Source of the DNA: Catonia carolina
Taxonomy: Eukaryota; Arthropoda; Insecta; Hemiptera; Achilidae
Length of the DNA stretch: 64,000 nt
Reading direction: 5' to 3'
Assembly: GCA_035578175.1 (NCBI GenBank)
Contig: JAQMRL010000002.1
Span: 136,018,171 to 136,082,170, forward strand
Shown here piece by piece: positions 25,001 through 37,000 of the stretch. The position numbers and the translations under genes are program-made. Each line of letters opens with the position of its first letter. The stretch's first letter is position 1. The notes under the pieces are model-generated. The model saw only the letters and a list, made by a program, of their open reading frames with translations. It did no database searches and had not been told where the DNA came from.

Positions 25001-28000
25001 ACAAAAACTTAAATAATTATAATAAAAAAATAAATAAAAAATATGAAAATTTAAAGAAAAAATTACAAGATGAAGATGCTGTAATTGTAAAAGCTGATAA
25101 AGTAAATGTACCTGTAATAATTTACAAAAATGAATACATACAAAAAACAGAAAAATATTTGAACAACAATAATTTTGAGATCATTAAAAAAGATCCAACT
25201 AAAAAATTCAATGCACAACTTAGAGAAGAATTATTAGTGAATCAAATAAGATAATCGATAAAAAAATAAAAAATAAATACATAAATAATAATCCTCAAGC
25301 ACCAAATCTTAATGGCCTTCCTAAAATACACAAAGTGGATGTACCTATAAGACCTCTGGTTAATTATAAAAATGCGCCTACATATAAAATATCTAAATTT
25401 TTATATGATTACCTAAAAACACATATAATATTAAATAACCGATATAGTATAAAAAACGCTCAAGAAATAATAGACAAAATACAAAAAATAGAAATTAATG
25501 ACAAACATATTATGATGTCTTTTGATATCAAAGATATGTACACAAATATACCCATTGACAAAACCATAAACATTATAAAAAATAAATTAACAGAACGTAA
25601 ATTGCATGAAGATGAAGTAAAGCAAGTTATAGGATTATTAAGACAATGTACTTCACAAAATTATTTTAAATTTAATGAAAAAATATACAAACAAAAAGAT
25701 GGACTTACTATGGGAGCACCATTAAGCTCTATTTTGTCTGAAATTTATTTACAATATTTTGAAGAAATAACTGTGTATCAAATAGAACACACACATAATG
25801 TAGTAATGTGGCACAGATATGTAGATGACATACTGGTAATATTAGAAAAGACATATAAAAATGAAGAGGATGTTATTTTAAAAAAATTAAATACATTTGA
25901 TGATAAATTACACCACACTATGGAACTTGAAAATAATAATAAATTAAATTTCATGGACATACAATTAATCAAGGGTAATAGTAAAATAACAACAGGTGTA
26001 TTTCGTAAAAGTATATTACCAATAACAAATATAAATAAGTCATCTAATCACCCATACTCACATAAAATGGCAGCTTACCATAGTATGATTCACAGAGCAT
26101 ATAATTATATAAAAGATAAAAAACTACTAAAAAATGAATTAAGAACAATAAAATTCATAGCACAAAAGAATGGGTATCATGAAAAAGAGATAGATAAAGT
26201 AATAAATAAAATTAAAAACAAACTATATTTTAAAAATAACTTGAGAACCACCCTTATAATAGATAATAAAATAAAACATAAACCATTTATTGCATTAAAA
26301 TACAATAAAACTATTAATAATAAATTATACAGAACATTAAATAAATTTTATAAAATCGCATACATATGTAATAATAAAAAACTACTGTCCACAAATATAA
26401 TTAAAAATAATATAAATGAAACACTAAGCAATAAAAAGGGTGTGTATAAAATAGATTGTGGTAATGAGGATTGTAAAAAATTTTACATTGGTATGACTAG
26501 TCGTAATTTTCAAGTGAGGTATAATGAACATAAAAAAGCACTGAAATGTGAGTACATTATATCTAACTATACCAATCATATAAAAGAAGAAAGACATAAA
26601 TTTGGTAAAATACGAGGGCCATCCGGAAAGTAGTACCCGTTTCCGCCGCATGAGGCGCTGACGAGGCGAGCAGCCGCCGGTCAAGGTCAGATCGCTTCAG
26701 TGGCTTGTCTGCCTTCTCTGTTGTAAGTTCCGCGACGCTAGCATTGCCTGTCTTGTTTCTGTGACCGTTCATAATGTTTAAAAAAATTGAGAACGCCGCC
26801 AGTTGTGAAGTGAGGGCTGTAATAAAATTTCTCAATGCAAGAAACGTTCGACCTTGTGATATTCATCGCCAATTAAAGGAAGTGTATGGAGACGATGTGA
26901 TGGATGAGTCATCTGTTCGGCGCTGGTGTCGTAATTTTAACTTGGGGAGGGGGAACACACACGACGATGAGCGTTCAGGGAGACCATCTATCATTACAGA
27001 TCAACTGCTGAGGTCAGTAGACGAATTCGTGAGGCACGATCGGCGCGTTATAATTGATGACATCTGTGAACATTTCCCTAATGTTTCTCGCACAATTCTT
27101 CATGAAATTGTCAAAGACCATCTGCATTATTCAAAAATTTGCGCAAGGTGGGTCCCTCGCATGCTTACAGATGAGCACAAAACCAAGCGTATGGCTGCTG
27201 CATTAACATTTTTGGAACGTTATTCTGATGAAGCAGACGCGTTCTTGAATCGCATAGTTACTGGTGATGAAACGTGGGTTTGTTATGCTTCACCTGAGAG
27301 TAAACGACAGTCAATGGAGTGGCATCATCCTCATTCACCAAAGAAACCAAAAAAATTCAAGACTGTTCTGTCCACCAGGAAACTTATGGCAACCATTTTC
27401 TGGGATCGACGTGGTATACTGCTTATTGATTTTATGGCCCGTGGAGACACTATTAACGCTAATGCGTATTGTGAAACATTAAAGAAATTACGGCGGGCAA
27501 TACAAAATCGACGGAGAGGTCTATTGTCTGATGGCGTCATTCTCCTCCATGACAATGCCAGGCCTCATGCAGCGGGGATAACATAACAACTTCTGCAGCA
27601 ATTCAATCGGGAAATTTTCGACCATCCACCGTATAGCCCGGACTTGGCCCCTTCAGATTTTCATCTCTTTACAAAACTTAGAGTTTTTGGCGGGAAAAAG
27701 ATTTGACAGTGATGAAGAACTTAAAGAAGGTGTGACTACGTATTTCGATCGGCTGGCGGCGGAGGAATATGATGCTGGAATACAAAAACTCGTCACACGT
27801 TATGACAAATGCTTAAATTTGCTTGGAGATTATGTGGAGAAGTAGTTTAAGGTATGCTCTTTTCAATAAAAATGTTTGCATTTGTTAATATTTACTTCTG
27901 TGTCTTTATTTCACAAACGGGTACTACTTTCCGGATGGCCCTCGTAGATGAACATTTCAATGTAATAGAACAATGTAATATAGAGAATAAAAATAAAATT

Positions 28001-31000
28001 GAGAAATATGAGATGTTCCATATTTATAAATATTTGAAAGAGCAAAAGCAGGACATTTTGAATGAACAAATAAAATTTAGGAATGATAAAGTGATATTGA
28101 CTGCTGCTGCTATCTACAGTAAATATGAGAAGGGATAAATTAAAATAAATTAATTTTAAATCAGTTTTATACAAGTGACTGAAGATGTACCATCTTCTGT
28201 AAATTTTAAATAAATGTGAAAAAATTTTTTAGTTTCAATTTTTCATTTACTCTGATGATGGTGGATCCACCGAAACACGTGTAAGTAGAAATTACAATAA
28301 AGGTGACGCAGTTTAAAAAGAAGGTTAGTGAAATTATTATATTAATTCATTATATGAAATAGAAATAATTTCAAACTGCAGGATGCATTGTAAAGATTTA
28401 TTTTTGAATGAAGTCGTTAGAATGCACTGAATTCATAAAGAATTGAACGAAATGAACTAGTGAGTCGTTCTGTGAAGCCAAAACATTAAAATCAGCTTTG
28501 TGAAGTTTTATATCGAATAACATATGACGGCCCGAAAATGTTCGGGCTTCGTCCACTTGCGTAATTTAGTCAGCCCGAATATTTTCGGGCTTCGGCTTCA
28601 AAGTGTTAATTTTTGCTGATATTATTTTATTTGCACAATCATTACATAATGTCTTAATGTTCTTTTTGCAGTAGTGAACAATTAAAACGTTTAGTGACGT
28701 GGTTGAATGAACAAGATTTCATGAAAGCAGAGAGATTAACGTGTGGCTCAGTAGTATTGGAAGAAGAGGTCGTTGATGTGATCGAAAAGATTATTGATTA
28801 TACTAAAAATAAAACTGCCAAAACTGTTACGATGCAAATCAAACCTCACCTTTTATTGCTGGTAAGAACTCCAGTTGTAGCCAACAATAATTAATCAACA
28901 TTGCTTTAATTTATTCTTCTTATTTTTATTTATTTTGTATTAATCTCGCATGTTTTGTTAGACTCACCACATTATTTCTTCAGTCACTTGTACAAAACAT
29001 CTTCTGAAACAATTTAACAAAGGTATTAGTTAGTTTTTTCATAGTGATTTTACTTGGGTGATGGTGGATCCACCAATACATGTAAGTGAGATTAAAAATA
29101 AATAAGATTACATGTGGCCCAGTGGTTTGTGCTATACAAGTTCAAATCCACTGTTCTCTCTACCCGAAGAAGTTGCTAATAACCAAGATGTTTCAGTGTC
29201 TCATGTGCAAACCAGCATAATTTACAGACCGTGATTCTATTAAAATAAAATTCAAAATAATTAAAAAAGTGTATATTACTTTGCAGAAAATTGTAAAACC
29301 TACAACTTTTATTTTAAGTATTTTTTCATCATAATATGTCTTACATAGGCTGACTTTCATGTAGTGTCATTCTCTCGATTAAAATTAAGTTGTTCTTTTT
29401 TTATTTTCAATTATTTACTCATGGTTAACATAGGTTATAATTTTCATTATTTACAATGACAAGAGAAAGTACGTAAGTCACGTAATGTATGTATGTCATG
29501 TATAAGTGTTTCACACCAGATTGTTTTGTTCTGTTTTATTCCAATTCATTTAATTTTTATGTTGAATTTTTTCAGCCAAAAACAAATATAACTGGACTAT
29601 GTCCTGATGGAAACGCTGTCCATAAAGTATTTGATCGTATTGTTTGTATTAGAGAATCGTATTCGGTTCCATTGGGTTTAAAAGGAACTATTATTGGTAA
29701 GTTTACCCATTTTTGTAGTTATTATTATCATTGATCGTTATGTAAAAGATTTTTCTTTGATACTTACATTAAAAGTATGTGTTCACATAATTATTCAAAA
29801 CAAACACAACATGTGTATTGATTCGTAATAGAATTTCAGGTTCTAGTTTTATTTTGGCTGATTTTGCAGTATTTTACAGTGCTTGACTTTTAACACAGAA
29901 AAATCTCAATGATAATTTTAATAAATACAAGGTCTGTTTAAAAAGTATCTGACTTTTTCTAAAATAAAAAATTTATTTTTATAAATATCTAAAAATTTCT
30001 GCCCATAACAGACAGGTGAAGTATCAAATAATTTACACTCTATCTGTTCGTTGCAGGGCTAAAATAAATAGTTCTGTTTCTTATCACAGGGTCAGCCAAT
30101 TAAATGACTGAATCATTTAAGAATAGAAGAGTTAGAGGCGTAAAAGACACTAATCAGAGTTATCTCCTTTGAAAGTAATGAATTTCATTATACAGCCAGA
30201 CCCTGTGGTGAATGAAGTGAACATGTCATTTGCAGAGTGGAAAATATGTGCTTTTCAGAGGGCCCGGCATGCTGACAAGCATACTTTTCCTTTCAGTGAG
30301 GAAGGCATGGTAAACCACCTCACTCCTCGTTTTACTTAGTAAAACCTCTACAGGTTCAAACCAGCCTTTCGGCTGATGACCTTAACGACTAAAAATTTTC
30401 CCTAGTCCCCTTCTCTGTAGGCTCCCCCGGACTTCACACACTTATCCTACGGGTGTTGCCACTGTCTGGAAGCATTTCTGGAAAGCTTTGTTAGTTATGC
30501 TATTTCGGCCATTCATCTCATTTTTCTTTATAACTTGTCTAAACCTAAGGTTTGGAAGTGTGCAAGACATGTTGGACTACGTAAGGAATGATGTGTTCGT
30601 GAAAACTATAATAACTGACAGTGAAACGTGGGTATTTGGTTATGCAGTCTTCACAGCGGCGACATTCTTCATCCCCTTGACCAAAGAGAGCATGACAGAT
30701 GCACAGCAATGTGAAATCACTCCTGGAAACTCTACTGTTCGTACATAGTAAATTTTTGTTCTGTTTTTATATCATTGTAATGATATTGACAAAAAAAATG
30801 ATATATAATTTTTCTGGTCAAAAATAATATCTGTGAACAAATGTAGATTTTTCTGTTTTAACTGATTACTAAATACTAATTAATGTTTTTCTTATTTAAT
30901 TTATTTTGGTACAACTACCTATTAGAAGAAATACAGTAAGACTCCTCTAATTCAGAATATATGGGGGTGAGTCCTTGTTCAAATTATGGAAAATTTTAAA

Positions 31001-34000
31001 TTATAGAATACTTCGCAAAAATTCAAGCCTAATAGCCTGTGGGCCAACTAGGGTTACCGTGCACCCCCCCCCCACATCCCAACTTGTCATACATGGACGT
31101 GTTCGTTTCAACCTACTGATTGAGAATATCCAATGTTCCCAAAAAAAAAACTCCGGCGAAATCGACCAAAATGGGGATTAAAGATGGCCGCCAAGCGTTC
31201 CTGCATTAATTCGTTTATTTGATTATATCTTGCGTTCTAATTACTGTACAGGCTTTTTATACACACCAAATTGAAGATAAAGAATTGCCGAACATTTTAA
31301 ATACAAAAAACAGTTTCTAAATTGCAAAACCTTGGAGAAAAGTACGATCAAATTTGAAATTTTTGCAAAAATTCCTTCTAGAACTCGTTTTAAAACTTAA
31401 ATAACACCAAAACGGCTTAATATTTTGAAAAAATAAGCGAAATAAAAGTTGTAGGTTATTTAATTTAGTATTAAATCCGCTATTTACAGAATATAATACT
31501 GCAACGTGTGATGGAGCCGTCTCACTTGAAGTATCAGCGGCAGAGATTCTCGCACGCTGTTCTCAAGTAGCTCTCTACACAACGTCGCATCGACCGTCAT
31601 GTTGGTGTTTAGTCTTCTTCACTTTTTCTGGTTTATTTTTTTATTTAGTAGACTTGTAAATGTATTTTATTGTGAAATGGTAGTTTTCAAGTTTTTCCTC
31701 AAAATTACAATTTTTTTCAGTCCAGTTTACGGATTATGGATGTCCTAAAAGTCCGAATACGGCAAAATATTTCGCAAACCAGTGATGTTATTCTTCAAAA
31801 CACAATATAATCTTATGAATGCAAATATAATCTACTGAAATTCATCTTTTTACATATTTTTCCGCCATCTTGGATCCGCCTTCATGAATTCAACTTTTTT
31901 TTTTAAATACGAAGGTGGTCATGTGACACATCATTTGCATGTAGAATTTTACGACAAATCCACTGGTGAAAACCGTTTATAAATATCATTTTCAGTTTTG
32001 AAGTTACAGCTTGTAAAACTCGGGAACACAGTGAAATTGGCCTGTTTTGGGTGTTAGTATCATCTTCCTTAACTGTCTCTAGAATTTAGTTGACTCATTA
32101 ATTTGACTTAATTTGAGTTTAATTTGAACAAGTCAGTGAACATATTTATTAGCCCTTGCTTTTTAACGCTTGTATGTATAATGCTAAATTTAAATAAGGT
32201 AAAACAATCGACAAGCCATTCCTATTGGTTACTTTGTTACAGCTGACTGAGTAATTTTTGATGAATCAGTGAAAATCTGTTATAATGTTTGTTGTTGACG
32301 ACATTAGTCTTCATAGTTCTTCACTCTAGTCAGCTTCATAAATTACTCAGTCAGCTGTAACAAGCTGACTGAGTAATTTTTGATGTATCAGTAAAACTCT
32401 GCTGTTTTTAATTTAAAAAATTCTTTAATTTATTGAAAACTACTGGATTAAAACTAAAGGTTTTTCCCAAAAGAAACATTCAACTAAAAACTTTACCACA
32501 AGGACTAAAACAAGTTGTAAATGATTAAAAACACTAAACTTTAATCAACCTATTTCGCTTATTTTTTCAAAATATTAAGCCGTTTTGGTGTTATTTAAGT
32601 TTTAAACGAGTTCTAGAAGGAATTTTTGCAAAAATTTCAAATTTGATCGTACTTTTCTCCAAGGTTTTGCAATTTAGAAACTGTTTTTTGTATTTAAAAT
32701 GTTCGGCAATTCTTTATCTTCAATTTGGTGTGTATAAAAAGCCTGTACAGTAATTAGAACGCAAGATATAATCAAATAAACGAATTAATGCAGGAACGCT
32801 TGGCGGCCATCTTTAATCCCCATTTTGGTCGATTTCGCCGGAGTTTTTTTTTGGGAACATTGGATATTCTCAATCAGTAGGTTGAAACGAACACGTCCAT
32901 GTATGACAAGTTGGGATGTGGGGGGGGGGGTGCATGGTAACCCTAGTTGGCCCACGGACTAGAAGGACTAATTGTTATAAGTGAATGTTGATTTTTTTTC
33001 AAGGAAAACTTAAAAGAATACAGTATATGAACTAAATTCAATTACTAATTAATTCTAAATTTAATAAAATTTTAATTTAAATTATCAAATGTTTATTTTT
33101 ATTTTATTTTATGTTCATATTGAAATTGAAATATATATTTCTATCCACCAGAATACGGTAACAGAAAACACTTACCATTGTTTATAGTGCTTTCGTGTAT
33201 CTTGTACTCATCTTTAGTAAAAAAGTTCTTTAAAAATTTTTTCACATTAAAATTTAAAGCTTCCTACTCCTACCATTGTAGATAAGGAAAAATAATACGG
33301 CTGTTTATAATCTTACAGAGGATGTTTGACAAAATAAAAATATGTTTATATTACGTACACATATTTGATTTGTTCTAAAAGCAGACCAAATTATCGCGAA
33401 TTCTTAATTACAGAAGTCCGAAATAGAGGGGTCTTTCTGTAATATTTTATATTGTTGTTTAAAGAACATTTTTGAGTTTAACAGCAGTTTTAAGTATTTT
33501 TTTGACCTGTAAGTTAATTATTATCTTTTTGATATTAGGGATACAGAGTGCTGAAAAAGAAGATGACGTTATTTACGACATAGTTTTTGACAAGGAATTT
33601 GTTGGTGGAATACAATTACGTTGTTCAAATAATAGAGGTTACAGAATGACTAGAAAAGGTTTCCTTAATTTGAGTTACGGTTTGCGTCTCGAAACGAACA
33701 AAAATAAGAGTGGTGCAGCTGTCACAGGTCAGTTTGTGATGTTTTTGTCTTTTTTTTTTTAGTTAAGGTTGTTTAGACGAGGGATGCCATTTAAGTTTTT
33801 ACTGTAACAAAGAAAAAAATGTTTTTTGCTACAATTCTTTTTATGTTTTTTTCAAAATATTTACCTTAATTTTATACACTTTTGTATTTGTTCAAACCAA
33901 TTTTTTGGAACATTTTTTCATTTTGATGGTGGTTTGAAAAAATTCGTTTGAAGGCTTAAGCAGCTTCTTGAGTTTATGAAAATCACTGTACACATTTTTT

Positions 34001-37000
34001 GCTTAATATTTGGGAACACAAAAAGTCATTAGGTGATAAATCAGGTGAATATGGGCAATGAGTCATTAATTTGATATTTTCTCCTACAAATAATTGTTAG
34101 ATGTGCTGTGTGAGCTCTGGAAATGTCATTATCAAGGACGATATTATGGTATTTTGCATGTTTTTCTTGATTTCTTTGATGATTCTGGCAAATAAATTGT
34201 TTACCATTCAGCATTAACTGTTTGATTCTTTAAAATAATTACTTTTTTTAAATGCTGACCGTAAAGAAATTATTCGACTGATTTCTCAGCTGTCACTTTC
34301 AACAATGAAAAATGTCCAATGTAATAAAAATAATGTCACATCTCAATAGTGTCATCATATAGTGGTTGTTTGTAAAAACTGAAATGTTGTCCCTCATATT
34401 GTGAAGTTTATAGCAAAGTATCTGATGGATAGATTCTAAAAGTTAGGAATTACTATATTGGGAGTTTCTCCTTTTTAGTTTAGATACTTTATTTCTTTGT
34501 TGTTTTTTTTAAGTATTTACCATTGATAATGAGAATATTTCACACTTTTGACACCGTATCAAAAATGAGACTTGTGTGTGTATGTGAATACAGTAAGGCA
34601 GTGGTGTCAAACTCAATTTTGCAGAGGGCCATATATTAAATTTAGAATATGTAGGCGGGCCAGATTCAAATAACAAAAAATGTACTGAATTATTATAACA
34701 TTTTATTTATTTAATTGTATAGTATATAATATACGGTTGTTAAAAATCATATCAAAGTTATAAAAGATAATTATTTTGAGCTCGAGGATCCAGATACCTG
34801 ACTTCTCTTGTTTTTGACAAGCTCATTGATGTCAGGTAGAAATGGCGTTACTGTCAATCTCTCTCGCTTGTCTCGGCACGCGCTGCCCTTAAAATTACTT
34901 ATAAATGTAGTGTACGCATTTTAAAACTTCCGTAGAGGAATCGAGTGAAGTCTTAAAGCTCTAAAAAAACATGATTCTTCTTTCTGTGACACATTGCGAT
35001 CGCGGGCCGTATTGATACAGCCCGGGGGCCGGATGCGGCCCGCGGGCCGTATCTTTGACATGACTGCAGTAAGTGATATGGTTTTCAGGGATTTTTTTAA
35101 ATTTTATGTTGGTATAACTGCAGTTTGTATTACAGTGTTAGCACAATTTTTTAATATCAATGTTAAAGTCTTAAGTAAATCTGTTTGCGAGGATATATAA
35201 CAATGTGTTGAAAATAATGATTCTTTTATTTTTATCGCCTTGTTTAAGGTCATGAATGTGTGTTTTATGTTAGTGAAAAAGTTAATAGATATATTGTATA
35301 TGGGGTGCAGAAAACCCTAGAGAAAGTGAACAACACATACCTGTGCCCTAATGTGAAATTTTTTTTTTGTACTATATCTCGTGAAACTATATTTGGGCCA
35401 TTATTATTTTTTGTTTTATGAACAGATGTAACTGGAGTAGTTTCTCTGGACAAGCTAAGTTAAAAAGGCTAATGCCTTAACTTGAGGAAAATAGTGGCAA
35501 TTTTGTTTTTAAATCAGATGGAGCTTCACCTCGGTGGCACTTACCAGTCAGAAATTATCTAGATCAACTTTCTCAACATGGGCAGTAACGCCCTTTGTGG
35601 GCAGTGGAGGCTCACAGAAAATTGGGGGTATTCATGCAGTCTAGGAAGGTGATGGTTGATTAAACAAGGCGTAAAATGATGTTTCCTAACATTTGAAATA
35701 AAATTAAATACCTGCTAAAAATTAGCAGTAGTAAAAATTAAAAAAAATAAAACAAATTTTCAGCAAGTAAATGTAATTTCATTTCAATTTTAATAAAAAT
35801 ACTTCTAAATATTATTAAACATGCGTTTTAATTACTCTCGTTTAAAATATTAGTTTCAACTCAGAATAGGACATGCCATGTTTAAAAACAATAATTGCAA
35901 TTACTGTTTTTAAGATCTCATGTTTAAACCATAAAAATTGAAATTGTTATTTGTAACAGGTGGTAAATTTAAATATTTTGGGGGCGCTAGAAAATTTTTG
36001 ATTCTCAATACAATGTTGGTGGGTGAAAACGTTTAAGAATCTACGATCTGTAGTCATTTGCACGTTCAGTTGACACAATGATCTTATGGGAATCGTCACT
36101 GATATTAGCGCAGCTAAAAACATCAATTTAAGGCATCTGCATGCATGTATAAATACATTTTTAAACCTCTGTTGAACAGGTATTTTTTAAGGTAGAACTT
36201 CAACTCAAGTTTTGTTCAACATAAAAAATGTATTTTTTAGAATGTTTAATGAATTGTAAAAAATAAAAAAAACAACTGTAAAATCATTTTCTTCTGTTAT
36301 GGGGGGATTAAAATGAACATCTTATCTATTTTACTGCAAACCTACCTATGCCTTCTCCACATTCCCTCGCCAAACTTTCGAAACACTGCGTGATAAATTT
36401 AAACAAATGACGCAATTGGTTATATTACAAATCTAAAAAATCTTTCCCAGTACAGATATCGAAAAAACATTTGGAATCTGCATATGAAGCTGAGTATAAA
36501 CTTAACAGTGTTAATTATTAATTAATAGTCATATAGACTAATCTACATTATAAAAGTTTGTTATGGATGGTGCATGTGGAGGGGAATGTTATTGGTTATG
36601 ATGGCATTGATTGATCTACAAAGCCAATGTTTGTGTATGTGCTAGTAGCAGTCAGAGCCCTATAAGAAATACAGTCCTATACTGCTCCGTTGTGTCAACT
36701 GAACATGCAAACGACTATAGATGAATGCCTTCCCAGATGATGGATTGGTTGTGTTACTGAGGAAAACATGATGTTTATGTGTTGGTCATCATGGAGTCCA
36801 TGAAATATTTTTTATGGGGTTATGTGAAGGATATTTTTTTGTACCACCTTTTCCTGTTAATGTAGATGTTTTAAAACAACGCTTCACAAATGCTGTGGCT
36901 ACCGTCAACCAAGATGTGATAGCATATGTTTGGGATGAATTAGGATGATTCAACTACTATGTTGATGTCTGTCTTGTTACATATGATACACTTATTGAAT

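Larger units (their letters stand above)
21585..28410. mobile_element. Penelope-like element pair, head-to-head, in one target duplication
   Basis: The direct repeat AAGTCGTTAGAAT (21572-21584 and 28411-28423) brackets two opposite copies of a Penelope-like element. The minus copy covers about 24206-21585 and the plus copy about 24421-28410, separated by a ~214-bp centre that contains one pLTR unit in + orientation. pLTR sequence with a hammerhead-like core occurs at the left edge (-), the centre (+) and the right edge (+). The two ORF sets are identical in protein over more than 640 residues. A mariner interrupts the plus copy. Confidence 0.88.
20915..28609. mobile_element. TTAA element 2 (piggyBac-like ends) carrying the Penelope composite
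   Basis: TTAA at 20915-20918 and 28606-28609 flank inverted ends CACTTTGAAGCC and GGCTTCAAAGTG. Without the nested Penelope pair it would be about 850 bp. The right subterminal part has two palindromes, GCCCGAAAATGTTCGGGC (28531) and GCCCGAATATTTTCGGGC (28573). No transposase of its own is visible, so it is non-autonomous. Confidence 0.75.

Noticed and set aside
25224..25251. Classical -1 programmed frameshift site in the Penelope ORF
   Set aside because: No X-XXY-YYZ heptamer in the overlap. A shared indel is simpler.
831..33727. XRN2/Rat1 instead of XRN1
   Set aside because: XRN2 ends soon after the nuclease core. The SSHLLSRITGSIF, NIGLNLKF and SH3-like segments are found only in XRN1-type proteins.
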